Shown here: positions 11,045 through 23,909 of the stretch, piece by piece
How positions within the stretch are numbered: position 1 is the stretch's first letter
Layout: each line of letters starts with the position of its first letter
Source of the DNA: Rotaria sordida
Lineage: Eukaryota; Rotifera; Eurotatoria; Philodinida; Philodinidae
Assembly (NCBI GenBank): GCA_905250125.1
Contig: CAJNOL010000910.1
Location: forward strand, 1 to 64,000
Direction of reading: 5' to 3'
DNA: 64,000 nucleotides
Position numbers and translations under genes: made by a program
The notes under the pieces: model-generated
Told to the model about the DNA's origin: nothing
The model's input: the letters and a program-made list of their open reading frames with translations, nothing else
Database searches by the model: none

Positions 11045-14000
11045 TTATTCTACTTTCTTCATTATTTCAAATACATACATATTTGCAATACAAACAAATT
11101 TCTCTTTCTCAATGATGTACTTTGAATACTCATGAAATTATCCACTTTATGACTCTCGAATTTGCTCATAAACAGCGATGTACGACTCAGAAATAATTAT
11201 AATAGTAATAAATCGATTTTATCTATGTATATATATATAAAAGTTAAACTTTCATCGATTGAGTGCTATGATTTGAAATCATTGTGCAATCTAGACATAG
11301 GATATTTTAAGTCACAATTCGAGTTTTTCTCAACAGATTCGTCTCATAGCCGAACCCTAAACGGATAAATATGTTCAAGTAAGTTTTCTATTAGATTTCT
11401 CTTTACCTAGTAATGATTTTAACTTCAGCCTTTATTAGTTTCCAGGTGAGAATTTTACATACTAGATATATTATTGATTAAAGTATTATTTGATAATAAA
11501 TATCGAGAAAAAAGATTCAATATCACTGCCAGTTGTTTTCTTTGATTGTTAGTTGTTGTAATCAAGAACAAAGATCAACTAAAAATTTTATTTATTTTAA
11601 TATACATTGATATGAAATTATCATATTTTGAATATTGTTTTTTTTTTGGGAAAAACTAATCGAAAAGTATCATTTTGTTGAATTGATACTAAATTTTAAC
11701 CTTTAAGACCATGTCAAAAATCGATCTCAGCCCAGGAACATTCAAATGGCATGAAAATTTCAGGATATATTTCTTATATGATAACAAAAACGCTTATTTT
11801 AAAAAAAGGACTCTATAGTGCTCTGCATCCAGACATACTCTTTCCAACAGAAAAAAAAAGGAAAAAGATTTTTGGTTTTTTTTCTGAAAACAGCTTGTTT
11901 TTTCGAATAGGGGATGACGGAAATTTTTAAAAATTTTTGAAAAAAACGACGTTCCGAGTAAACATTTTTGTCGTTTATGAGAGATCAGATTACGGGCTAT
12001 CTTCTTCTGCATTTATCTTAGTTTCGATCATTCTGATGAAAAGTGACTTTTTTCTAAGACGATCCTTAAAACAAAATGTTCAATGAGGCTGAATTTTTTC
12101 GTTGGAATAGGTAATGGTTCAGATTGATTGGAATCGTATAATGATAGTTGGAAATATTTTAATGCAGGTAAATGAAATATTCATTTATAAAGATTATTTT
12201 TATTATGAACATAAATTGAATCTTATTAAGAATAAGTGTTTCAAGTCATGTTAATTTTAATTTCATAGAAATTGATGAAAAAATATGATCAATGATAAAT
12301 AGATTTTATAAATAAAGTAATTTAATTTGGTGCGTTGGTTAAATATAATAATATGTGTATAATAACGTTGAAACGTTGATTTTGATTGAAAGAGTTGAAT
12401 GAGTAAAAAGATTTTGAAATCGAATATTGATATTAAAAAAAAAATTAAATATTAAAATTGAAAACTAAAGAAATCTTCCATTTTGATTGATCTGTTCGAA
12501 TTAATTGTTACTTTCTTTTTCTTATTACTATTAGCAGTACTATTTTGTCGTTTTATTTGTTCCATAGCAAAATGAAAATACGTGTGATACATCATGAAGA
12601 GTCGTAAGTTTGGCTACATATTAATTAAACACTTGCCACTATAACATAAGCAAAAAAACAACCAAATCGAAAATCTTCGATTGAGCATACAGTAAAACCT
12701 CAACTAATGAGCTTCACTATAAAGTGAACAATTCCTTATAGTGAAAGTTTTTGAATAGTTTCAACGATATTCACAATAGAGAGATTTTACTGTAGTAGAT
12801 CATGACTGAATTTTAACAATGCTTTGCAAAAAATCGTTTCATTTCCTTCTCGTTTGCTAGCATTGTAAGGACTATAGAGTGGTCGTTTTTCATATACTAA
12901 AATCTGTTTCATGTATTCTTAATACTATGTTGACAGTAGATGATAATTAAAACGATACGTCGAATTGTATGACAAAACTTGTCTACCGAGATTTTAACAT
13001 TTGTCTTTCGAGAGCTCCAACCATGGCAAAGATATAACATGAATCATAATAATATTGATTCTTCATTAGAGAACTGCATTAAGAACTCGAGTTTGATTTA
13101 TCCAATCGTACAATGACTTTCTTCTTTTGTTGTGATTGAACGGGTTAATTATTATTGACGGAATCTTTATTAGTTCAATCACTCACTGCATTGATTTTTA
13201 ATTTATATGTCGAGTTTGGATCAGGATTGTAAGTGAACATTGCTTTTAAATTGGAATTGAATATTTGAACTCGTTTGGCTTGATTGATATCGATGCTTTT
13301 GGTCATTGATTGACTAGGATATTGTTTTTAATAAAATCAATAGATTCGATTAAACAATGCTGGATTGTTCTCAATTACATCTACTTTATTATCAATATGA
13401 GGCGAGAACTTGATCGATGTATTCTTGAACAGATGATGCAGCACTGCTCTAATCAATGAAAAGAGCTACAATAGTCACTATCAAATATTTCATTATTTCT
13501 CTTTTCGATTTCTTTGAAATGAAAGTATTTCATATTCTGATGATCATCATTTTATATGATCATTATTCAAAAAATGCGTTAAGTCAAACCAAATATTTAG
13601 TATTTTTCTTATCTATACTTTTTTTCAAAAGTAAAAAGAAAGACAAATCCACTATTTAATGTACGTCGTTGTGTTTGGAAGCATATTACGTTAAATTAAT
13701 ACAAAAAAGGAAAAGAACAAATTTATCTGTGTGAAAACATACGTCTCATTTCATTTGTAATAATGATACGATGAGATTTTGAGTTTATCATCGAACGATT
13801 ATCAGAAATGAAATCAGTTCTAGTTTCAATAATTAGTCAATATCTTGATTCCAGTATTGAAAATAGTACCTGCTAAGTCTATTCTCTATTCGGAACGCAA
13901 CTCTTTCCTGTAGAAACAAATCTACTGTTCGACTAGTATCTTTCATTAATACCTTATGTTTTCTATTGTACTTAAGTTATAGTAGAATTGTACATTACGA

Positions 14001-14320
14001 CTCACAATTGTATTCATCGACAAAAACGAGTCATCTGTTCGTGATATTACGAAGAAAAAAGAAAAGACAATTTATTCTACGTCGGTATTCAAGCGTATAG
14101 GTCTTGTCAACATGTACATGTGTACTCACACCCACATCTTTACTTATTTCTCTGAATATGAACCAATTTTATTTTATTATGGAGATTATATACGAATAAA
14201 GTTCAATCGATTATATCCATGCACACAAAAGATTAAATCAAAATAGGAAAGGCAAGCTTAAATGAAATGAGCATATAAAAAACTTTTTTTAAGAAAGTAT
14301 CATGTAGCAATACATAGTTT
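11045..14320. other. Intergenic, no gene recognised
   Basis: About 3.3 kb between two genes whose 3' ends face each other. It contains a short pogo-like MITE at 12690-12792. Near 14098-14137 there is a CA-rich stretch (CTCACACCCACATC) that could be a single arm of the telomere-like palindromes but lacks a clear partner. No splice-supported coding is seen. Confidence 0.6.
12690..12792. mobile_element. 103-bp MITE with CAGTAAAACCTC-type ends (pogo/Tigger-like)
   Basis: The element starts CAGTAAAACCTC and ends GAGATTTTACTG, flanked on both sides by TA (12688-12689 and 12793-12794). TA target duplication and CAGT..-type ends are typical of pogo/Tigger elements in the Tc1/mariner superfamily. The interior contains a second small palindrome (CTATAAAGTGAAC / TTATAGTGAAAG region). 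Too short to code; it would have been moved by a transposase supplied elsewhere. Confidence 0.75.
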
Positions 14321-17300
14321 TTAGAACATATCGACGTAAAAGTGATTGTTTGTCAATGAACCCGATCCAGTTAATATAAGTCTGAACGAAAATATGTAGT
14401 TTCCGCCAATTATTGTTGGAAATGATTGACTAAGAAAATCGATACCATTTGCAGCATTGCAGCTATCCTTAAAGCAATTGCCTGTGTTTGTATAGCAGTT
14501 AGAACCAGTATGTATCAGTCCTTGATTGTCGTTACACGTGTCTATACACCACTGCACCCAGCCAGTTGGTGTTATTGTTGAATTTTCAAAGCTTGGATTT
14601 TGTAGTAACTCAATACTAGATGCACCTTGTTCAACAACAGATACTGTATCCAAGTAGTAAATACGATTCTTTCCATTCTGAAATCCAAACATGATGAGAT
14701 GTGATCTGGCCGTCGCTGTGATATTAAACCGATATTGAGTCCAAGAAGTAGGAGTCGATCCATTTAACATAAGCAAATTTCCATGTCCGTCTGGTTCGCA
14801 TTCTATCATTGTGGTATATATGACAGAAAAGTAATAGGATTTTTCAGCAAGAATAACTTACGTGGTTGTGTTGTAGTCGTCGCGGTAGTCGATGAGGTAC
14901 TGGTAGTAGTGGTCTTTGTTGTTGTTGTTGTTGTCGTGCTAGTCGATGAGGTACTGCTGGTAGTAGTGGTCTTTGTTGTTGTTGTTGTCGTGCTAGTCGA
15001 TGAGGTACTGCTGGTAGTANNNNNNNNNNGTACTGCTGGTAGTAGTAGTTATTGTTGTTGTTGTTGTTGTTGTTGTTGTCGTGCTAATCAATGTAGTATC
15101 GGTTGTTGTAGTTGCTAACCCTGTTACTGTAGTAGTATTTGTTGTATTAGCAGCTAAACCTGATGCCGAAGTAGCATTTGTTGTATTAGCTGCTAACTTT
15201 AATGGTGCAGCAGTACTTGTTATTGTGCCTATAGACATTCAAATCAATAATTCTTTACTTTCTACCTTTTACACATACAAAATAGGATTCCAAAAGTATA
15301 AGAAAATGAAATTCTGCTACATGCAGAAACAGTGCTATGTTTATGATTTAGAGCGCTAATTAAAAAATCAATAGAATCTATTAACTATTCGAAAAAATGA
15401 AATAGACAACATACATATCGTAGCAGCTCTTGTTGTCTCTACAAAGAATGCATGATCATTTAGTTTTACTATTCAAAGTTGTCACTTTTCGTATTTAAAC
15501 TGGATTCAAGTTTTGTAAATAGAACAATGCAAATAGGAAAAATCTGATAAATAATGTAGTTGCAAGTTTTCTAGATATTTAAGATTCAATAGACCAGCTG
15601 ATTTAGTCAATTATGATTCTCCGCTTCTCGTAACTGTTTCTTACCACTCTATAAACGATTAGGCAGGCCCAATTTTTACTCAAACTGTTTAATGAATCAA
15701 AGAAACAGTTAAAATTGTTTCCATCGTAGAAATTTTGACAGTGAGTGACTCAATAGAAGCTGCAATTTCTATTGTTTCGTTACCCTCATCGACGAGTTTT
15801 CGACAAAAAATATAAATCAATTAAACTACACTAATGCGAACTTCTTAAATATTTTGATATGAACCAAGGAGAGAAGTACAATACGCTGATTGACTCTATG
15901 CTTATAATCCTGGTCGATTTGAAGTCGAATGTTCATATGTGTAAGTGAATTATAACTCATATTGTTTCGAAAGATCTATATTAAAAAGATGAAACTCACT
16001 TATCGTCGATATTGTTGTGTTGGTTACGGATGTTGCACCTTCGAGCGATGTGATACCTAGGCATTATTGAAAGACATTATCATTTACTAATCTTGTAAAT
16101 AAAGTTTAAAAATCAATAGAAAGATATTTTTACTTCGATGATAAATCGGAGAAAAATGTTAATTGAGTAATAATCTTTTTCAAGTTTTCTTAATGTTCAT
16201 TAGTATCCGAGTGATTTCAAGTACCATTATACGTCTCTCTATTCAAACATGGTTCTATTTGTTGTTCTACTAGAGGATTCATGACATGGTAGTAAGTCAT
16301 ATCGAGCATTAAAGTAAAAAGTAGTAAAGTCCAATATAGAAAATGTGAAAACAAAAAACGACGAAAAAATATCAAGAGAACAAAAGGCTAAAAACAAATG
16401 TCGAAAAGTTAGAAGGATGTGAGTGTATCGGGTATGTAGCATGACTCCTCTCCTCCCCTAATCCTAGGAAATTTTTGTTTCTTGGCCAGAAGAATCATTT
16501 TCTTCTTGCATTCTTTCAGAAGAAAAATATTCTCCCGTTGTGAAAACATATGACATTCCTGCTTCCAATGTTGACTGATTCGGGCTACCATTTCTCATCC
16601 CACACTCACACTCAGTCTTGTGTTTAAATCACATTTCATTTTTGCTATTCATTAAAGTGTTTCAGGACATAGCTCTCCAAGAATTTGGAATTTTAGGATA
16701 TTTTGGAAAACTGAACTTATGAAACTCGGAAAGTGTGCATATGGAATAAAAAAGGAAATAATTTATTTTCAAAATATCATTAAGTCAGAATAAATTACTC
16801 AAAATGTAATCGTTTGAATACAGAATTCTACAATCATCAAATTGAGACGAAATAAATTTTCTGCATTAGTGAGAAAATTTTCTTGTTACGTTTTATCGAG
16901 TATACATGCCCCTAGGCGAATATCTTGTAAGCAAGATCTTTATAAGATCTATTTAAAAATCCTCAAATATCAAGATCATGGAAAAATCATCATTTCTAAT
17001 TATCTTTCTCCAAGATCTTGAATAAATGAAAAGCGACGTCATTAATTTTTTTAGATATTTAAAAATTCTTTAATTGTTTGTAACTAGATTCCAAATATTA
17101 ACCAGATTAATTTTTCAGTTTTATTAATATGCAAGAGATTGTGCAACAGTGAGGGCATTCGTCAACCAATAGAATCATAAACAAAAAAGAATAGCAAAGA
17201 CAGAAGGAAAACACGGTTGAACAAACTTTATAAATTATAAAATAGTGTTCATCGACTACTTCGCTGCATATTTATAATACACATTGTTATTTTAAAAATA

Positions 17301-19875
17301 TATTAGAAAGGATAAGTAGCTAGTTTTTTGAAAATATAATATGATTATAAAAAATCGCAGTTTTGTAAAAGTAAGATTTTATATTAAAATATGGTAAGAT
17401 AAAAGATTTTTCAGATGTAAATATTACTGAAATTTTTAATTTCACTGAATTTTCTGTTTCATTTTTCTGTTATAGTGATTATTCGATAATCGATATGGGA
17501 ATTTTTGATACTAAAATTCTTTTTCACGTTTTTATATATATATATATTTAACTTATATGACATGAAGATTCAATTGATTCATGCCCATCATTTCAATGTC
17601 GTAACTATCGTTTGATTCTTTTAAGTATAAATCAGAGATCGAATGATTAAATTTATCTACAACAACAATTGTACATTCTTCATCGACTGATAAAAATGAA
17701 GAACAAGAACAACAATTAAAGACATAATGTTTCATTTTTACTAAAACTAATCGCAAATAACGAAAAGATTAAACTAGAGTGAATTTTTAAAAAATTTTTG
17801 TATGGTTTTTATTAAGTGTACGCCACTTCAATTAATGTTCGTAAACAGGCATGTTTTTTTTTGCATTTATAAAAATTGTTCTTGTGTGAAAGTTTTTTTC
17901 ATAGTCATCTTTTTTGTAATGTGATTTTTAATAGAAACTAAACTTCTACTGAATGTGCAAATAAATATTTTTGAATATAAAATAAAGATTGGATATCAAG
18001 ATATTCACTCAAGATCTTGAATATCTTGATTATCAGTACCTAAGATCCAATTATCTGTACCCAAGATCTGTTCACTTTTCTGTACCTTGTATCTTGGCCA
18101 AGACTTTGCTTACAAAATGTTCGCCTAGGGCTTCCGTTTAGAATATTTAAATTGAAAATTGAAAAAAATTTTTTTTTTCTGCTAACTATACATGCAACAA
18201 ATCGATTATAGGTTTAGAATCTCTCTTAGAAATCTCGTTCATGATATTCATCTAGATAGTACTAAGAATGATCTGTATTTGTGATGGTTGTAGAATTGTT
18301 TGTCACGCTTGGCGATCTTGTTTAAAAACACAAAATAAATAGACCCATGAATGGATGTAAATACTATGGTAATTTTTGTAAAGAACTTTATTTTTTCATT
18401 GCATTTTCAAGATTGGTAGAATCTCGATGCAACATCTATCAAACAAAGTTTAATTTGAATACTTTGATCTTGCAAATATAAATGAATATTCTCAAGTTTA
18501 ATCTCGCTTTTTTTTTTATTTTAAAGTCAACATAGGTGGTGTAAGTCTATAGCGAACAGTTCTATGTCTGATGAACGTGTAATTCAAGGCACTACTTAGG
18601 TCCTTCCAAAAGTAGTGGCGGAGGTATATCAATTCCTTATAGAAAGCTCGGCGAAACTTTTTTTTCTATACAGTCTAGTAGAGAAAAGAAAAGTCTATTT
18701 TTCTATGCTATTTGATCATACTTTGACTAATGTCATGATAATAAATTTTTGATAAGATGTTTTTCGTTAACATGTTTGCTTGTTGTAAATTGTACATTGC
18801 AGTTTTCAATTCCTTATTAGTTGTATTAACAACTAAAATATGCCATAAGATGCAGCGTGAAAAGCTCTACAATTTCCATAAGACCACTTATTTTCTAGTT
18901 GCACATTTTGTTCTTAAAATAGACTAAATTTTGAGCGGTCAAATTTCGATCATGGAAAAAGATAATGTTTTTGATACACGACGAATTCATTTCTTGTTAT
19001 CTGATCACTATATCACCTGATATGCTTTATCAAAAGAAAAACAAAATACACCAGAAGATGCAGTATGAAAAGCTCTACAATCTACATCATAAAGTTTATT
19101 GTAATTGTTTTGAAAAAAAAGGAAAATTCTACGCGATCAATTTTTACAATGGCCAAAGTTTGATCACTCAAAACTTTATCAATTTTGAAAACAAAAAGTG
19201 CAACTAAAACATAAGTGGTCTTATGAAAATTGTAGAGCTTTTCACGCTGCACCTTATGGCATATTTGGTTGTTAATACAATATATTAGTGGACTACAAAA
19301 CTAACCCGTCTGATTCACTGTGAGCTAATACAACGAGCAAATATGTTAACGAAAAAAATCTTATCAAAAATTTATTATCATGACATTAGTTAAAGTATGA
19401 TCAAATAGCATAGAAAAATAGACCTTTCTTTTCTCTATTAGAATGTATAGAAAAAAGGTTTCGTCGAGCTTTCTATAAGGAATTGATATACCTCCGCCAC
19501 TACTTTTGGAATGACCTAAGTATTTCCGATCATATTTCAATTTTCTGAATGATACCTAACCTCCAGGACTCGTCGTTGTGGTCGTATTAGTAGCCGATTC
19601 TTTGTTACAGTTCATCAGGGCTAGTGTCAACGGTATCGAAAGTGCAGCTGTTAGAATGGCACCTAAACAACAGCCACTAAGAATCCATAAAATGGCTGCA
19701 GATCTTTGTGATCTAAATCTTCTAAAATATATACAAAAATATTTCAGATATACTCATTTGAACATTTGTAATATCAAACCAACCTTTCTCGCGATATTTT
19801 ACTCGATATAGATTTAATATCTGTCAAATTTGCTTCGATCAATCTTGGTGACTTTACTCCATTAATTCGATACAT
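14321..19875 (-). CDS. Single-pass membrane protein with Thr-rich repeat stalk and Cys-containing ectodomain
   Basis: Five exons on the minus strand agree in phase: 19875-19784, 19721-19561, 16056-16000, 15228-14862 and 14802-14321. The start MYRINGVK is the first ATG after an in-frame stop. A cytoplasmic head of about 35 residues (rich in Lys/Arg) is followed by a membrane segment (SAAILWILSGCCLGAILTAAL), which has no cleavable signal in front, so a type II orientation is likely. Then comes a long Thr/Ser stalk that probably carries O-glycans, partly built from 54-bp repeats around 14894-15019. The C-terminal domain of about 160 residues contains TSWTQYRFNITATARS, IELLQNPSFENS and several cysteines, and resembles a secreted carbohydrate-binding-like beta fold. 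I remember related proteins in bdelloids but no function. A 10-N gap lies in exon 4, so the length is unknown. Introns hold transposons at 16910-18130 and 18595-19520. Confidence 0.75.
14894..15019. repeat. 54-bp coding minisatellite
   Basis: Units of 54 bp (GATGAGGTACTG.. to ..GTGCTAGTC on the plus strand) are repeated just over twice before the N gap. 54 is a multiple of three, so unit number can change without breaking frame; each unit adds 18 Thr/Ser-rich residues to the stalk. Confidence 0.8.
15020..15029. other. Assembly gap (10 N) inside a coding repeat
   Basis: Ten Ns in exon 4 of the Thr-rich membrane protein, exactly at the 54-bp repeat. The repeat is in frame on each side taken separately, but the two sides do not share a frame across a 10-base gap. 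The gap length is therefore nominal and repeat units are probably missing. Confidence 0.9.
16415..16613. repeat. Telomere-like palindrome with long centre
   Basis: Left arm GGATGTGAGTGTATCGGG.. (about 16415-16440), right arm ..CATCCCACACTCACACTC (about 16582-16613). The inner parts TATGTAGC and GGCTACCA also pair loosely. It sits in an intron of the Thr-rich membrane protein gene. Confidence 0.5.
16910..18130. mobile_element. 1.2-kb element with CCCTAGGCGAA ends and AAGATC subterminal repeats
   Basis: The ends are CCCTAGGCGAA (16910-16920) and TTCGCCTAGGG (18120-18130). The similarity runs inward through TTGTAAGCAA.. to about 35 bp. Both subterminal regions are packed with AAGATC/CAAGATCTTG motifs, at 16930-17030 and 17990-18110. 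Such clustered motifs are usually transposase binding sites, as in hAT-like elements, but no clear target duplication is visible. A 67-codon open frame at 17553-17756 (minus) inside it is unrecognised. It lies in intron 2 of the Thr-rich membrane protein. Confidence 0.75.
18595..19520. mobile_element. 926-bp palindromic (foldback) element, CTTAGG..AAAAGTAGTG family, copy 1
   Basis: Starts CTTAGGTCCTTCCAAAAGTAGTG and ends with the inverted equivalent, with TA on each side (18593-18594 and 19521-19522). Arms extend several hundred bases and include a repeated motif GCAGCGTGAAAAGCTCTACAA in opposite orientations. A second copy lies at 38614-39522. It has no coding capacity that I can recognise. 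It sits in intron 2 of the Thr-rich membrane protein gene, 40 bp from the splice donor of exon 2, without breaking it. Confidence 0.85.
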
Positions 19876-20370
19876 TTCTTGCTTCGATAAACTATACAAA
19901 TGAATTATATAAATTTAAGAAAAATGAATCGAAGAAATAGAGGCAAGTATAAAGACATTTGCAATTGCCGATATTTATAAGGTATCAAATAATTGCTAGA
20001 TCGAGTCGTTACTTTTAACAAAATGTTTAACAAATTTTGTTAATGTTGTTCGATAAATGAAAAAACTTTAATTGCTTGCCTCTTCATATACTTAGATGAG
20101 TACACAATATTAAGTATATTGTAATTGTGTGCAGAAGTATTATGAATGGTCTCTTAAAATAAATAGTACGGCTATTAAAATATAATTTTGTTGAGTCACT
20201 GATTTATAGTGCGCCGTAAAATAATAATCGAAAACATATTTACTTATTCCAAAACAAGAGAATGAAGTTCTAACTGTTTTGTAAATCTAAGGCAATATGA
20301 TGATAAGTATGATAAAATTCGCTTCTTATTCAACTTTGAAAATACAATCGTGTGAGACTTTAATCAAGAT

Positions 20371-20435
20371 ATGTAGGTGTGATGTATAGGTAAAGAGAAG
20401 CCTATCGCTAGAACTCACATACATTACACCAACAT
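20371..20435. repeat. Telomere-like palindrome
   Basis: Left arm ATGTAGGTGTGATGTAT and right arm ATACATTACACCAACAT pair over 17 bases with two mismatches. The centre contains a smaller inverted pair (ATAGG / CCTAT). Confidence 0.65.
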
Positions 20436-21423
20436 CTATATTCTCGATACGTCATTTCATTTTATTGGAAAAGAATCTATTAATTTGATTAATGAATATT
20501 ATAAAACATCTGATGTTTATTCTGATTTATCGGTCTATAAAATATTAAATTTCGATTAGTAATTCGTATTCTCGAAAGTTTCTATATTCATAAGAAACAA
20601 TCATGAGAGAGTTTAAAACAAATAGAAATAACATAGACAAACAGTTATCCACAATTTGTTCATCAAAATCTTATAAAAGTAACATGTATACAAAGAACCA
20701 CTATATGTAAATCATATACTCTATTTAAACTATATGATTTTCATAAATTAAAAATAAATATTCATATTCATCTTTCATCTTTCTTTTGATTCAACAATAA
20801 GAATACTTGAATATAAAACAATTCGAACACAAAAAAAAACCAACAACAGCATTGATCAATACTGATCTTATTTTATCAAACAAACAAGTAATAAAAGCTA
20901 TCGGTATTCATATACTAGAGAATGTAAGTGTCGGTAGAAAGAAGACATATTCATACTCTTACAAGCTCAAAAAAACAAAGAGTGACTTATGCCGGTATAC
21001 CAGTAGTCTAATCTGATCTGACTGTTTCTAACAAAACATATACCGATAAGGAAGAACTCCTATCACTTCCTACTCTGAATAAAATTTTTCAGTTGAGATT
21101 TTGCGATGTTTTCTCTATGACAAACATCAGTAACCGAGATCCAAGACTAAATATCATTGATTTTTAATCCTCTTGAAACAGTTGGAAACAAAAAGCAACC
21201 GAACCTGTTTTCAAAGTCTCTTAGGAATCGAAAGAAGTTCTAAATGACACTAAAAGTCAGATTTAGAATATATCAGAACATTCCAAAGCCTATTTTGAAA
21301 CTCAAATGATTGAAATACATTTCAAAAGGTTCTAAATTGCTCAGTTTCTGGGTATTGTCTAGATAAGTGATTATATAACAGAAATCAAGCATGATGGCTC
21401 ATGATTGACTGTATTATCATAAA

Positions 21424-21485
21424 CAGGGTGTAGATGTCGGTATCAGACTGAATCTTCTATTCATTCACATCCACATTCACACTCA
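21424..21485. repeat. Telomere-like palindrome
   Basis: Left arm CAGGGTGTAGATGTCGG, right arm CACATCCACATTCACACTC; intergenic, with the G-rich strand inward on both sides. Confidence 0.6.
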
Positions 21486-23148
21486 ACCATTTCGATGACA
21501 AAAATTCAGTAGAGTCAAACAAAAAAAAACTTATCTTTGTTATTCTGTCTGTTGCGCATGTAGTTCTTAATGGCGCGGATATTGTAGGTCCAAAATTGAT
21601 AACTCTCGTTTAATTGATCAATACAGTCTTAAATGGATGCAAAAACATTTTCAACTATTATTATTAGCATATTTGAAGCATATATGCATAAAAGAATAAC
21701 CAAAAATTCACTAAAATATGAGCATTTTTTTAGTGTGTTTTTTTTTCATTATTTAAATATAAAAATGTTCAATAAATTTTTATCCATTATAGATAGATTT
21801 ATAATAGTATATTTAACTAATACAATACATAAAAACAAGAAAACTTCTATAGTTTTAGTTAGTTTATTACTTGATGATCTAAAAATTGAATAAAACAAAT
21901 AATTACATTTAATATTATTGATATTTTATTTTGCTGATTATTTATTATATTAAGACAAATTTTTTATTCTTATTCAAATAATATTTATTCATAAATAAAT
22001 TATTCTTGTATAATTCCTTTGTGTTTTCAAAAACTACGACAATGATTAGTGATAAATATTCCGTTCGATTCATTGCTTTCAGTTTCTTCTGTGTAAACAT
22101 TAAATTAATTATTTTAAGCTTACAATATAGATACTACAATAATGATATAAATTATATCTTATCAACATCAAGAATGATAAATATAGAAAAAAATAAAAAC
22201 GAAAGTTTCTGTTTTTTAACTCTCGAATTTATATATATTTCAACAATAAAAATGGTTGACTTTTAGTTAATAACATCTCGCATATGTTTATTCTTGTTTG
22301 TCATTGTAAAAGAAAGAAAAATCTTTATGAATATCTTCGCATTATTTTTCTTTCGTTATGCATCGATAATACCTACATTGTTTTTCTTGTGAGGAAATGG
22401 CTTCAAATGATCAATCGATTTCTCATCAAAAATGATTGAATAGTTGGTTATTGACCATACTGATTCTGAGTATGAGTATGAGGAATTCTGTTAAACTTTC
22501 ATATACTAGTTTTTTTTAGAAAATCAATTTTCCAAAGTAATAAATCGCTTTTTGATCTGCTTAAATTATAGAATATATCAAGTTGTCTATCAGAAAATAA
22601 TCTTTTCAGTAATTTTCTAAAAATTAGTTTTAGATAAAATAATAATATTATGTTGATATCTATTGTAAAAATTAATAGAGTCTATTTATTATTATATAAT
22701 TTTGAATCAAGAAATATTTCTTCTAATAAATTTGTCATTGATATTGAAAATAAATTCTTTTTTTGTTTTCAGTTTTAAGAATAAGTTTTGTTGATTCTAT
22801 TTATGCACTAGTCTTATTCATTTATCTTTCTAGATGTTTTTCATTGGCAGATGTTATGTTGATATAGAAAGAAAAAAGATAGTTTCTCCGCAGGATACAT
22901 ATAATCGCAATAACCGACAAATCAATCAGTCCGTCAGTCACCTTTTTCTCTTCTATCTATACTATCTTTATATCAAGCCAAAAAAAAAAATCAACATATG
23001 CGCCTACGATGTAGTGATCTTTTCCATCATGAGAAAAGATCACAAGATTTTCTCTTTGTTCTTATTCCATCTCTTCTACATCGAATAGTCACTATATACT
23101 AGGAAAATAACACTCGACATCAACATATAGGAAGAATAATTGTATTTA

Positions 23149-23909
23149 ATGGCTGATGTAAGGTTTTGCTGACTTTTTTTTATTATTTTGGTAAATTTCT
23201 TTTGTTTTTTTTTTTTTTAGAAAAAAGCTAAAAAAGCAGCTCAACGAGCTACAAGTAATGTCTTTACTATGTTTGATCAAAAACAAGTACAAGAATTTAA
23301 AGAAGCTTTTGGTTTAATGGATCAAGATCGAGATGGAACAATATCATTAGATGATCTTAAAGAAGTTTATGCATCATTGGGTAAATCACCAAAAGATACA
23401 GAACTTAAACAGATGCTTGAAGAAACTGGTGGACCTGTTAATTTTACGAAATTATTACAAATGTTTGGTGATCGACTTCATGGTTTGAAATATTTTTCAT
23501 AAAAAAAAAAACGAAATATATGATTTTGATCAATGGGGTTTTTTTTCTCTTTTATATTTTTAGGTACAGATGCAGAAGATATTTTAATGCATGGTTTTAA
23601 GGCATTTGATGAGGAAGGAAAAGGTTTTCTTAATCGTGACAGGTAGATTCATTTTTTTTGGTTGAATGAGAAATTTATCTTTTTTCTTAGTTTTCGAGAA
23701 TTATTAACTGCTGAAGGTCGTCCTAATGAAAGACTAACTGATGTCGAGGTAATGTATATGAATATAAATTGAAGTTGCTCTTTTTTATTTTTATTTTACA
23801 TGTGTTATAGTTCACTCAAATGCTTGAAGGTGCACCAATTGATAACAAAGGTCAACTTGATTATGCAGCATTTACAAAACTAATCAAACGTGGAAAAGAC
23901 GATGAATAA
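23149..23909 (+). CDS. Myosin regulatory light chain
   Basis: Five exons join in phase: 23149-23157, 23221-23482, 23564-23642, 23691-23748 and 23811-23909, giving 168 residues. The first exon codes only MAD, and the donor GTAAGG directly after it decides this model. QRATSNVF (Ser15) matches the site phosphorylated by myosin light chain kinase in other animals. The first EF-hand loop, DQDRDGTISLDD (residues 37-48), has the calcium/magnesium ligands and ends in Asp, as is usual for this family; the later EF-hands are degenerate. GGPVNFTKLLQMFGDRL and APIDNKGQLDYAAFTKLIKRG are further family landmarks. The protein binds the neck of the myosin heavy chain and regulates contraction. Which muscle or non-muscle isoform this is cannot be told. 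Confidence 0.95.

Larger units (their letters stand above)
19876..23148. other. Intergenic, no gene recognised
   Basis: About 3.3 kb between the divergent membrane-protein and myosin light chain genes. It contains two telomere-like palindromes (20371-20435 and 21424-21485) and a perfect 11-bp-arm hairpin near 23015-23043 (GTGATCTTTTC..GAAAAGATCAC). The open frames here are AT-rich and unsupported. Confidence 0.6.

Noticed and set aside
14098..14137. CA-rich stretch CTCACACCCACATC as an eleventh telomere-like palindrome
   Set aside because: The left partner (TAGGTCTTG) is too weak; it may be a lone arm. The same applies to 54846-54862.
17553..17756. 67-codon minus-strand frame inside the CCCTAGGCGAA element
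   Set aside because: No recognisable domain and no splice signals; kept only as a note in the element entry.
23015..23043. Perfect 11-bp-arm hairpin upstream of the myosin light chain
   Set aside because: Hairpins of this size can arise by chance in AT-rich DNA and there is no T-run or known motif; no regulatory claim is made.
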